Part shown: positions 46,852 to 58,310 of the stretch, piece by piece
How positions within the stretch are numbered: position 1 is the first letter of the stretch
Layout: each line of letters starts with the position of its first letter
DNA from: Dermatemys mawii
Taxonomy: Eukaryota; Chordata; Testudines; Dermatemydidae
Assembly (NCBI GenBank): GCA_007922305.1
Contig: ML677364.1
Coordinates: 20,939,326-21,003,325 of the forward strand
Length of the DNA stretch: 64,000 nucleotides
Direction of reading: 5' to 3'
The notes under the pieces: model-generated
Database searches by the model: none
Seen by the model: only the letters and a program-made list of their open reading frames with translations
Told to the model about the DNA's origin: nothing
Made by a program: the position numbers and the translations under genes

Positions 46852-47710
46852 CACTAGATGCTACCACGATGAGCACCAAAGAAATGGCTCTACAAAAGAA
46901 TAGAAATAAATACAAGAAAAGTGACAAGTAGAATTCTCAAGAGACTGAGACTAACCAATGGAGTATGACTAATATGCAGTTTATTTCATACTATCATAAT
47001 AAAACTGTCATAACCATCCTGTTCTTCAGCTAGTTCAACTGGATCTGATGACCCAACATGCCAAAGGACACTGACGGATCTTAAACACCAAGAAGAATAG
47101 GACACGTCTCTCCATTATGATTTGCACATCATCATTAATGACCCTGACTGGGGCAGAGTGCAATTTAGCTTACAGATCATTACCACCAAGATGTGCCACC
47201 ATGTTTTCTAGGGTCTTGGCCAAACATTGCAGGTAAGAAATCAGCCTTGAATTTCACTGTACAATTGGATAGAACAAGCTCTTATTTAATGTTCAACGCT
47301 GCCACAACCTTTAAGCCAGAAAAAGAGTGATAATTTGCTCCAATAAAAGAGGGATGTTGAGATAAACAATGTCAGAGGGGACATTCTGGCCCATGTATAT
47401 TTTCAGGAGTCTCTGTGGATGAAAAAAACAACAGGAACAAGCAGTGAGAAGAGCTGCCTTTGGTAAACAGATGCAACTGCTGGGGATCAGGTCAGTTTTG
47501 AGAAGTAAGTATGTTGCTAGGAAAAGAAGTTGCTCTGGGTCTGAGAATATCAAAGATGTGGGCAATAGCCTGGAGAAGAGAGTAAAGAGATTTCAAATGT
47601 TGCAAGGGTCCAGAAAATCTGTTGCTGGCCATGGAGAAGTTTAAAAATCAAGAAAAATACACCAGACAAAAGTTTCAATAAGAAAACAATGCTTTGATAT
47701 AGAAGGCCAG

Positions 47711-48086
47711 CAGGGCCATCCCTATGCAGGTCTCTGCAGGGGGAGGAGGCGAGTTGGGGGGGGTTATGTACCGGGGGGGCGGGGCTGGCCCCAGGCCTCT
47801 GCAGGGGTGGGATGGGGTGGGGCTGGCTTGGGGCAGAAGGGAACCACCCTCCAGCACTCACCAGCTGTGCGGCTGGGGCTGCTGCAGAGCTCAGGGGAAT
47901 GGGGGCATTGCTGGGGCAGAGCAGGGGCAGGAAAGGACAGGGTGTGGCGGAGCAGGGGCAGGAAGAGGTGGGGCTGTGGTGGAGCAGGGGCGGGGGCCCT
48001 GGGGAAGAGCCAGAGCAGGAGCTGGAGCAGCATGCAGCTGCGCAGGGCACAGCTGTGTACTTTGCGTACGGGTAATGACGGCCCTA
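47711..48086. mobile_element. GC-rich hAT-like MITE
   Basis: Starts CAGGGCCATCCCTATG and ends GGTAATGACGGCCCTA; inverted over GGGCCnTC. Flanks AAGGCCAG (47703-47710) and AAAGCCAG (48087-48094) differ by one base. The purine-rich, G-rich interior produces many long overlapping open frames that I do not regard as coding. Confidence 0.7.
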
Positions 48087-48097
48087 AAAGCCAGACA

Positions 48098-48217
48098 GGG
48101 TGACCAGATGTCCCGATTTAATAGAGACAGTCCTGATTTTGGGGTCTTTTTCTTATATAGGATCCTATTCAACACGCCCCCACCCTCTGATTTTTCACAT
48201 TTACTGTCTGGTCACCC
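48098..48217. mobile_element. Mariner-like MITE, family M copy 2
   Basis: GGGTGACCAGATGTCCCGAT on the left and CTGTCTGGTCACCCT on the right. About 120 bp, same family as 25324-25442. The TA is visible only on the right flank. Confidence 0.75.
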
Positions 48218-48224
48218 TAAGGCC

Positions 48225-48290
48225 AGATTCTCTACTGGTGTAAATTGGTGTAGCTCCACTGACTTCAATTAAGTTACCTCCGTTTGCAGC
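48225..48290. repeat. Short palindromic repeat relic
   Basis: TACTGGTGTAAATTGGTGTA then GCTCCACTGACTTCAATTAA: one half of the palindromic repeat also at 14990 and 61680. Confidence 0.45.
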
Positions 48291-48884
48291 AGCTGAAGAT
48301 AGTATTTCAGACTCTGTGATAAAATATGCCCTTAACTTTAAAGAAACCCTGCTCCCCCAACCCCAGTTCATGCCTCTATAGTACAGTAGCATTCTTCCCA
48401 GTCCTTAAAACCAATTAAGGGCCCTTACAGCATATGGTTCGCTCCTTCTTTGTGGGGAGCAAATTCTGCACGGTAGTTCCTCAAAGTACAAATTGACAGC
48501 CTTGTGCCCAAATTTGTATCATTATCATTAATGCCTGGCACTAAAGATTGTGAGTCTCCCATGCACGCAGTTGGGAATTTCTTAGTGCTGATAATTAGCA
48601 ATGAATCACAGAGACAGGCAGCAATGGAAGTGCCCCCTTCTTGCTATCATCCACATGTATCTTTCAAATACCCTTTAGAGTCTATTCAAAACATGCTCCT
48701 CATTTGGTACTTCAGGACTGGGCCATTACACTGCTGTAACACAGTTCCTTGACATCCTGGTTCTAGAAGTCAACACAATACAAAGGAACAGTATTGGAAT
48801 GCTTGCCTCTCAGCATCCCTGATGGAAACTTTATTCAGTGCTCCCATCTGCAGATTACCAGCTGTCTCCAGGTTTTAGTATATG

Positions 48885-49145
48885 AAAGATGGCTTTGTGG
48901 TTAAAGCACAAAACTGAGAGTCAGGAACCCTCTATTCTAATTTCAGCTCTTCCATGGACTACCAGAGTGATCCTGATCTGGCTAATTGACTTCTCTATGC
49001 CTCTGTTTCATCATCTTCAAAATGGGAACAATAACATTTACATGTCTTACAATGTATTATGAGGTTTAATACATTATTGTTTATAAAACATGTTAAATAT
49101 CTTCAGATAGAAAGAAGTATAGAAATGCAAGGTATTATTATTACA
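48885..49145 (+). mobile_element. MIR-like SINE
   Basis: GATGGCTTTGTGGTTAAAGC, TGCCTCTGTTTCATCATCTT and CAAAATGGGAACAATAACAT follow the MIR order, including the tRNA-like start and the conserved core. Confidence 0.68.
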
Positions 49146-52100
49146 TAGTCAGCAAATTATCTACCCATGGATACATCCCATGGTAACATTAATGACTGAT
49201 TTTAGGTATCTAAGTAATTCGTTTTTAAAAATGCTATTTGTTCTTAAAAATGGTTTACTAAAGACAAAGTGGGTAGCCCTGCCACAGCTGCCTATTTGGG
49301 ACTGAACATGCAAAGCAGATCTAATCACGTCCCTTTCTTCAGCAGAACTGTTCCCATGAGTCTATTAATATCTTTGGGAAACAGAGAACTGTTTTCATAC
49401 TCCATTCATATAATGGATGAGATCTGGAATGGGAGTCAGGATGAGTGAGAGTCCTGGAGGTTGTTTGGCTTGTCACAATACATAATGCTTCTGTAAAAGT
49501 ATTGCATTAGCTTAGCAGTGCCACCCTGGCACAGTGCAGCTAATAAAGTACAGCTGCCAAGAACAGAGTTCAGAGACTCCACCTACATTTTAACATTGTC
49601 CTTGGGAGTTGTTTAAATAGTTTCTGCGGACAAGACTGCAAGTATTACCTAATAAAGCAAACCTAGGGTAAATCAGCTCTCCTTACAGAATCAGGTTTGT
49701 GGCATTTATGGTGCTTGTCATTGCTAGAATATGAATTCCCCAAACCAAAATAAACTGAAAATAATATTTTAAAAAATCTCTCAAAATCCCAGAAAACAAG
49801 GAAATTCAGTCTAACCTCTTTAGGGCCCTCTTTTATGGTTTGATTGTTACTAGATGCACCCGTGTAAAATGACAGCTCCCACCTTGAAAGGACATGGTAA
49901 GAATTAGAAAAATACTGAAGAAACCAGCCAAAATAAATACCCTCTTGCCCAAAAAAAATAAAAATAAACATTGATAATGGCATCATTAGTATCAATAGTT
50001 CTATCAGAAGGCATGTGTGCCTGGGTATGTGAGATGAAAGGGTGCTAAAAACCTGCAGATGCATTAATTTGAAGTGATTAGTCAGCAGGCTGACAGCTGT
50101 GCTGAGAGCCTGGTGCCAGGTTCCACTGTATGCTTTCCTCAGCTGCCAAGTGTTTGCTGGTCTCACCAGATAAATGGAGCATCAGCAGTGTTTTATTTGA
50201 CCTGCTCACAAGAAAAAAAAAGCAACTCTGACTTCCTTGATGTGTTTGTCATTGACCTTGCATCAGCTGAATATGAGCAGCAAGATTCCCCAGTCCAGGA
50301 AAGTTAACTCTTTGCAGAATAGGCCTTCAAATGTCTTTCAATGGTAATAACTAGTCTCCTAAAAGTCGTAAGTACTGTAACATGAAAAGAAAAAACTACA
50401 GTGTCCACAATTCACATGCACTTCTCTGGATTAGTGGGCCGAGGACTTACAATAGGCTTTGAAACCACATAGAGATACTCTATCAACTCCAGTTATCCTC
50501 TCTTTATCAGAATAAATCTGGGAGCCATTTCCAAAGAGATTTTTCGGAGAGTGAAGGAGAATGGGTTGCATGTGAAAGAAGTTGTGAAGAAAACTCAACT
50601 AAAAATAACATTGTACTGCATATTTGGTCCCTATGACTTGAGGGTTTTGATGGTTTTTGTTATTTCTCCTTCATCTGTTCCCCACAGACTGTCTTTTCTC
50701 TTTCCTCCTCATTAATCCGCTCTTGAACACAGTTAGGAACCTTATCTCTGAGAATCTTCAGTAGTGGTCTAACCCAACCTCACATGCGGGGAGGAAAGCA
50801 GGCATGGTGCCTTTGAGTTAGAGATCTGAAACGATAGCTCGGATATACTCTCCAAATCTTTGATGTTCTTTATGTGAGGATCGTCTTTCATTGTGACTAA
50901 TGTGCTATCAAACCAAGCAGACTGCAGTGGAATCATCACTCAAAGTCCTCTTTTTTCCCTCTCCAGCAAGCAGACAAGAAGGGATGTCCTGGCTGAGATC
51001 AGCCTTGTTGCTCATCACGTGTGTGGCCTCCTCACAAGATCTCAGGATGGAAAAGAGAATTTTCTTTGTAGCCCATCATACATCGATAGTATTTTTAAGT
51101 CATTTCAAGCTTTATATCACTCTGTCATTTTAGTTTAAACCAGTTCAGCCTCATGCTTCTTGGCACCCACAAGGTGGTTTGGACTGAAAAAGTATATCTG
51201 AAGTGACTGCATACAATGACCATCGTGACATTTCATGTTCTATGGGCAACGGGGAGAGAGAGTGAAGAGGGAAAGTTAATCAATTAACCCGCTGTACAGC
51301 TTCAGAAATTGTACTGAATGTGAGAGCCAGAGTGTAACCTATTTTCTCACCCTCCCAATATCTCCTGGGCAGTGGGTGAGATACCTAGGTCCATCTTGCC
51401 ACGGGGGCAAAAGACAATCACACCCACGAGCACGTCTAGATGTAATGTGTCTAGTGTTCACAGTAGTGATCAGTTGTATTTTTCATATCAAATAGTATCA
51501 AAGCTTTGGGCATTTTGGGAAGGCCTTACACCAGTTAGGGAAATGGAGAACTGTAATTTTCTAAAAGACATGAGAGAGAGGGGGAAAGAGAGAGAGAGAA
51601 TGAGCAACTAGAATGAGCTGCACGGTGTTGTCTGAAGACAATAGCAACCTGGCTTTGTGAGCAAACAAACTGGACTGATTCCTGTAGCAGGAGATATATT
51701 GCCTGGGAAAGATCAGAGAACAGGGCTAAAAAGAACACCATTTAGTCAGGCAGAGTGTGGCAGATTAAGGAATAGCAATAAAAATGTCTAGTGGTCATCT
51801 CCTGTTAGGATTGGCTACTATGGAATATACTGTACCATGGTGATAAATGTGGTATAAAACCATAGATAGCGCTACAGACTAGATAGCTAAGGAGCCTGAA
51901 TTCTGAACTGAAGGATCAAATCACTAGGTAAAAGGGCAAAGCGGTATATGAACTAGATGACAGCAAATGATGACAGAATGTTTTGCTCAGGGCATTTTCT
52001 GAAACAAGCAAGAGAGCTAGACAAGGATAGCCCCTAGCTATCAACTTGAGCAAGTGTAATTTCAGCCTGGGAATTTACAAGCTGTCAAGAGCACATGGTG

Positions 52101-52368
52101 GGAGGAACAATGACAGCAGGAAGTGGAAGCAGTAGGCATGAAATCTGGGAAAGACAGCCACAAAAACCAGAGAAATAATGATGGTAACAGGATCCAGAGG
52201 GCTGCTCATGGCAGAGAGCCTGCAGTAGAGTTAAGATAAGACTACAAAACTGAGAGATGGACTATTGCCTATGGATACACTGAAGCTTTGTAATCAGAAC
52301 TTCACATACATTCTGGGCATTACATTGAAGAATCATCACTAGCCTATACTGTACTATAGATTATGGCA

Positions 52369-52912
52369 GGTCTAGGCTATCACTTACGTTGATGTAACTT
52401 ACGTCTCTCAGGGGTATGAAAAAGACACCCTCGGAGCAATGCAAGTTACAGCAACCTAAGTGTTGTCCACACTGGTGCTATGGCGGCAGGAGACGCTCTC
52501 CTGCCAACATAGCTACCGCCTCTCATGGAGGTGGAGTAATTAAGTTGATGGGAGAGCGTTCTCCCATCAGTATAGAGTGTCTTCACCAGATACACTACAG
52601 AGGCACAGTGCACAAGTGTAGTGCTTCTGGTGAAGACCTGCTTGGCCCTGGGGATCGACCTAAGATACGCAACTTCAGCTATGAGAACAGCATAGCTGAA
52701 GTCGATGTATCTTAAGTTGACTTCTCTTGCGTCCTCCCAGCGCCGGATTGCTCCCCCGTCGACTCTGCGTCCGCCTCTTATCTTGGTGGATTACAGGAGT
52801 TGAAGGCAGAGTGATCAGGTATCAATTTATCACATCTACACTAGACGTGATAAATCGATCCCCGATAGATCAATCACTACCAGCTGATCCAGCAGCTAGT
52901 GAAGACGAACCC
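52369..52912. mobile_element. Two adjoining Harbinger-like MITEs
   Basis: The first half has GGTCTAGGCTATCACTTACG and internal inverted blocks GGCAGGAGACGCTCTCCTGC and GGGAGAGCGTTCTCCCATC; it ends GGTGAAGACC near 52638. The second half starts at GGGGATCGACCTAAGATACG and matches family A (7599, 55554) through CATAGCTGAAGTCGATGTAT to CTAGTGAAGACGAACCC. The family A left end is missing, so the two are fused or one interrupts the other. Confidence 0.62.
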
Positions 52913-55553
52913 TTAATAAGATGCTGGGATCTCTAATCCAGTTCAAGAGTTTGAAAGTGAGAAAAGCAGCATTTCAGCTGCTCTGAATGGTTGTGTTTTA
53001 CACTTTTGCTTAAGGTGTGAGTCCAGTTATACAAATGAATGCATTTGGAGAATGAACTGCTCTTCAGGAAAAGGATTAGAATGGAATATTGTTCTTATGG
53101 ACTTCCTGAAGCTATAACATGGATCTGATAAAAGAAAATAGAACTTCTGGATATTCCTTATTCAGTTGTGCTACTTGACTAAATGGAAAAGAGGGTTTTG
53201 TTTTACATATAAGCAACTGGAACTGTATGACGACGTATATGAAAAGTCTGTAGTTTTTAACAAAGCTGGATGTTTATATTGTCAAAATAAAATAAGAAAC
53301 TTTAAGAAAGTAGGCCTCATATGTTCTTTGCATTGAAGTGATTTATGATACTCACGTGCTAATAAAAATCACTTCCTCACTGTCTTAAAAATTTCTGTAG
53401 AATTTATTTTGTTGCATAAGTGTTAATGTCAAATACAGGGATTCATTCAAGCTGTACTAATAGTATGGACTCACTCTCAATGACTAGCATCAATTGGGAA
53501 AAAAATCAGGTGCAAGAATTTGAGGTCAGTTTTGCACTTAACACTCAGAATGCTATCAACTGTATTTTGCTGTCCTTCCAAATGTCCTATCAGGAGAAGT
53601 TTGGCCCACATTCTGGGAAATTTGCCTGGGTGTTGTCTTGCCTATCAAACTGTCTTCCCAAAACAGTCAATATGGATGTGATGCTAATCAGGAAAAGGGC
53701 AATTTTGTCTTGTGTGACTTTTTTTTTAACAGCTGTGTTCAACATTACTGTACAGTCACTGGGCTGCAACCACAGGGACATACTTCTCACTTTTTTGCTT
53801 TGGCACACTGGCAACTTAAGTCTGAGTATTATTAACAAGCCCAACCCCATGTCTGACAATCTAAAATAATGCATTTCTTATCACTTCCAAACACCGTGTT
53901 GCAATATGTCGCACTACAACAATTCAGCCTTTGGCTTTTAAATCAACAGGACTCTGCAAATGGCTCCGTGCAGCAAGATCAGACTTTACGCTCTGAAAGT
54001 CCAAATATAGAAGAACTTGTGCAGATAAAATTAGTAATTAGTGTAATAGCTGTTCGAATGGGTGCAAGAAATTTAAATATGTGATGAACTCTTTCAGGTT
54101 TTACTGATTCTTAGTATTGCTGCTGCCAGCTTTTGTTACACTCTTTAACTCAAGCCATATTCCTTTGTCTCCCAAAGGACTTTCCTAGCCTGTCTACTCT
54201 AGTCTATATGCAGTCTTGAAATTTACAGTAGCTCTTGAGAAGGACCTTATTGTAAGTAGCTCTGATCTGCATAAAGAACTATATAAAGAAGTTCTAAGTT
54301 CTACTACTTGTCTGTGTACATCATTGCCTATTATGTTTTCTGTTAGCCTGCACTGGAGCAAAGGGCTCTCTCAGATGCTGGAAAAATTATAAATGATCAG
54401 ACAAATACATAGTTGTCTATCACCACAGAAAGCATTAGACAGACTGTGGAAGGGCCAAAGAGAGCAACTAATGAAGCCCAGAGTTGCAGTGAAGAGGAGG
54501 TTAAAAGCTAATCATTTTGAAATTGGCTGCAGCCCTTAAAAGGTTCTTCAAATATTTTCCCTATTTGAGTAAGCACAAGCTATTTTTCTGCCATGTGCAA
54601 AACAATTATAATGTGTTTTTAAAAAGAGCTGCATGTGAGCTTTCATTTGCATCTCATACCACCAGAAGCTTAAGAAACAATGCAGGAAGAAATGCTCATA
54701 AAATGCAGTTGAGGAATATTTGCATGTGGGTTGATTTTAGGATTTCCAGGGCCTGACACTTGGGGAAGACCCCAAATCCAAATTCTACAGGGCTAGATTC
54801 TGACACTTTATTTCGGTTTAGTAGCTCACTCCACAGCACCTATGTGGTAATGTAACAGTGAGTGAGGGGACTGGAATCCAGCCCACTGTGACAGAACATC
54901 ACCATGTTTTGATGCCAGAAGTAATATTTCAGAATACATGGTAACCGTCAACTATATCCCTATAACCTTCCACAGTCATGGTGCCTAAAGCTGGCCTCAT
55001 TATAACAGAGAACAATAACCAACAATGATTGACTGTGATAAATATAAATAGATTAAATCTATAATAGGAAACAAGGACACTTCATATTTCAAAGAATAAA
55101 GGAAGGTCCAAATGTGAATTGAATCACTTTATATGTTGTCCATAGAAAGCAGCATGAAAGATTTGTTTACTCATTTACAGAACAAGTGGGGAGGGAGAAA
55201 TAAACTAAAAAATAATGAGTATAATTTTATTTACTTTATTAATCCAGAGTGGTGCTGATGTGTTTGGACACAGCGGCTCCCTGACTGCACTGTCACACAG
55301 CATGTTGTCAGTCCTTTTTTTTTGTATGAATGGTGCTAACCAATAGAAGGAAAATAGCACTAGAACTGTATGACATTTTAAAAAACATTTTAGTCTTAAA
55401 CCATGCTCTGTTTTGATGTAGTTGTCTTTATAGGCTCGAATTGCCCCAGTACTAGACACATCCTTGATGTCTCATATGTTTTACTGGTCCTTAAAAGCCA
55501 TGCATGTTTTTAAGTTTCTTATAGTACTGGGAACTCATGCGTATCTTACTTAA

Positions 55554-55848
55554 GGCTGGTCTTCACTAGAGGAGGGGGCGGGGGGATCGACTGAAGATAT
55601 GCAACTTCAGCTACGTGAATAACGTAGCTGAAGTTGGTGTATCTTCAGCCGACTTACCTGCCGTCCTTATGGCGTCAGCAGCGGGCTCCCCCGTCGACTC
55701 CAGCTTGCGCCTCGTGGCAAGCTGGAGTTACGGAGTTGACAGGGGCGCCGCTAGCGATCGATTTCTCGCGTCTTAACGAGATGCGAGAAATCGATCGTTA
55801 AAAGATCGATTGCTACCCGCCGATCTGGCGGGTAGTGAAGACATACCC
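55554..55848. mobile_element. Harbinger-like MITE, family A copy 2
   Basis: GGCTGGTCTTCACTAGAGG at the left and GGTAGTGAAGACATACCC at the right; flanks TAA and TAT. The interior matches 7599-7905 closely (CGACTGAAGATATGCAACTT; GCTAGCGATCGATTTCTCGC), and the well-kept hairpins suggest a relatively young copy. Confidence 0.75.
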
Positions 55849-56238
55849 TATGTCTGTTCTTCAGCTTAAGCTTTTTCAGAGTTTGGGAAGTTTGTTTTCC
55901 CTCCCTCTCCCTGAGAGTGATGGACAGGAATGAGGGTAGTCCAACAAAGATGCTTCTCCTTCATAATGTCCGCAAGAAGTTGCTGGCCTCTTCCCCATGC
56001 AATTTAACAATCACAAAGGCCTCTGACTTTCTGGAACTCTCATCACAGGCCCAGTACCTCTAACAGCTTCCTCCTGGTTACTGCTTTGCTATTATCTTGC
56101 ATGCTACTGGATGTGCAGCGCAATGTAGTGTATATCCCCATATCACACAGAATTTAAATTTAGCAGCAGGGTTCAGAGAGAGGCTATTAAAGGTGTTGAA
56201 GCCTGCATCTACTGCTGCTGCTAGGATGGAGGAAAGTA

Positions 56239-56361
56239 GGGTGACCAGATGTCCTGATTTTGTAGGGACAGTCCTGATTTTTGGGTCTTTTTCTTATCTA
56301 TGCTCCTATTACCCCTCACCACTGCCTGTCCCGATTTTTAACACTTGCTGTCTGGTCACCC
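56239..56361. mobile_element. Mariner-like MITE, family M copy 3
   Basis: GGGTGACCAGATGTCCTGAT / GCTGTCTGGTCACCC inverted termini with TA on both sides (56237-56238 and 56362-56363). About 123 bp. Confidence 0.8.
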
Positions 56362-57087
56362 TAGAGGGAAGTGGGGTGCCCAACTATGAGAACGTATGTA
56401 CTGGCTCTTTCAAAGAGTAGTTGATACCCAGATAACAAGAAATACAGTACAAGTCAAAAAACCCTAAACAATACCATTAACAACCTTCTCATGGGTGGAG
56501 GGAACACTCCCTGTGGCCTTACACTGTGATTAAGAAGGACCCTGATGTGTTAGTGGGTCTCAGGTTTTCTGTGTAGTTCACAGGTGTCAAACATCAAAGC
56601 CACTGTGTTTGTAAGACCCACATGGCATATTCAGAACCTGCAGCAGCTACCTTTTTTTAAAAAATGAAACTAAGTTTTCTAGCCCTCATAGCTGCAAAAA
56701 TATCCTTCAAAAATGAGCAAGTATAAACTGATACAGTGTTGTCAGCCGGAGTGTGCAGATAGTCTGAGGCAATGAGGTGTGTGAACTTCCCCATCTACCA
56801 TGAATCTCATTAGGTTGTTGACTTGAAAACCTAATGGCACTTTAATCATCCAATTGCTTATTTGATCAGTGAATGGGGAAGGAGTTAGGAATGAAGCCTG
56901 TGAGTGGCGGGTGAGGAACAGGAAGTTGTTGCAGGTAAGGATATGCAGAGAAGAGATGGGAGAGGAGGTATACACAGGGAAGAAGGAGAGAAATTAAAAA
57001 AAGAGGATGGAGGAGAAACAAAGAGCAGCAATAGTAGTGGTCATAAATATGAGCATATTCTTCCACTATGTGATACTGAATACAGCG

Positions 57088-57201
57088 ACAAAGAGTCTTG
57101 TAGCACCTTATAGACTAACAGATGTTTAGGAGCATAAGCTTTCATGGGCAAAGACCCACTTCATCATCTGTTAGTCTATAAGGTGCTACAAGACTCTTTG
57201 T
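57088..57201 (-). repeat. Perfect 37-bp snapback repeat around hammerhead-like core, copy 3
   Basis: Arms 57088-57124 and 57165-57201 are exact reverse complements over 37 bp (ACAAAGAGTCTTGTAGCACC... and ...AAGACTCTTTGT). The 40-nt spacer on the minus strand reads ATGAAGTGGGTCTTTGCCCA then TGAAAGCTTATGCTCCTAAA, the same hammerhead-like core as at 9080 and 11803. Same repeat family as 9066-9160. Confidence 0.75.
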
Positions 57202-57769
57202 GCATATAGTTAGAACAGAATATCAGAGTTCAAACCTCAGTGTGGGCCTTAGAACAGAATTCTGCCTTAGCTTTATAATCAAATAATGTGGATTTGGCTC
57301 AGCTTAGCTAACCATATCAAATGCTAAGGCACTAAGCAGCACTAGTGCACTTTTAAATTCCTGCTGGCTTCTGTTTAAGTAGGAACAACAAGATGATGGG
57401 GACTAAAGTCCTTGTTAAGGACTTGCCCTCTGGCTGTGGGGATATGAAATATGCATAGCTTCTACACAGGAAGCACACAACATTACAGAATAAATTCTAT
57501 AGCAACTGGGCATTTACCCTTTCCTCACAATAAAAGACATGACAGGATAAACAGGACTTCAGTCTCCAGAACTGTCAACCCAACAACTGTCACCAGGACT
57601 AAATTACTTCAAAAATACAGAAAAAGGTATTTTCAAAACTGTTTGCCAATATAAATAGTGTTAGGTTCAAATTAAAGAATGGTTCACGGCAGATGCAATG
57701 CTAATGCAGGTAATGATTTAAAAACTATGGTTGACCTAAAGATCACAGCACAACCCTGTTTCAATTAGG

Positions 57770-58310
57770 CATGGGCAATCCCAGAAGAGTTTGGGGTTTT
57801 GCTAACCTCTTGAACTATTTTTTTACATTTGAAAAATGGACAATTTTTTTTCCCTCGGTAATTTAAATCAAAGAGCAGTGCCCGGACTCCCTCCAACAGC
57901 AGGAGATAGAGGAATGCTAAGAGGGTGATGTTGAGAGCTGGGAGAGCCACTCCAGTGGTTCCTCTGGGAAGGTATCTTACAGTGACAGCTGGCTGAACCT
58001 TGGAGCTTCCAGTTCATGGGAAATGTCAACATTCTGAAATTTGGTTTTTCATTCAATTTGGACCAAAATCAATTTTTTCAAAATTTCTCACAAAATGCAA
58101 ATACAGGGAAAAAATTGTTTTGGAAACACTGAAAGATGGTGTATCTGAAACACAACATGCTCCCCAGAAAACTGTTTCCATAAGAATCCTTCCTCTGATT
58201 CAACACGTTTGTCAAACCCAAAATATTTTCATGAAACAATTTGGGTTTAACGAATCAGCATTTTCTGATGGAACATTATTTTGTTGAAGGTTTCTGACAG
58301 CTCTACTTAT
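57770..58310. repeat. Unclassified AT-rich dispersed repeat
   Basis: CATTCTGAAATTTGGTTTTT, CAATTTGGACCAAAATCAAT, TTTTGGAAACACTGAAAGAT and CAGCATTTTCTGATGGAACA recur in related form at 60945-61490, so this is a dispersed family. I cannot name it. Confidence 0.5.

Noticed and set aside
47550..48272. Several overlapping Gly/Ala/Pro-rich open frames (up to 182 codons)
   Set aside because: They fall in the G-rich MITE at 47711-48086 and run into the next MITE; composition explains the lack of stops.
49663..50166. 167-codon open frame on the minus strand
   Set aside because: Low-complexity and not recognisable; possible chance ORF in AT-rich intron.
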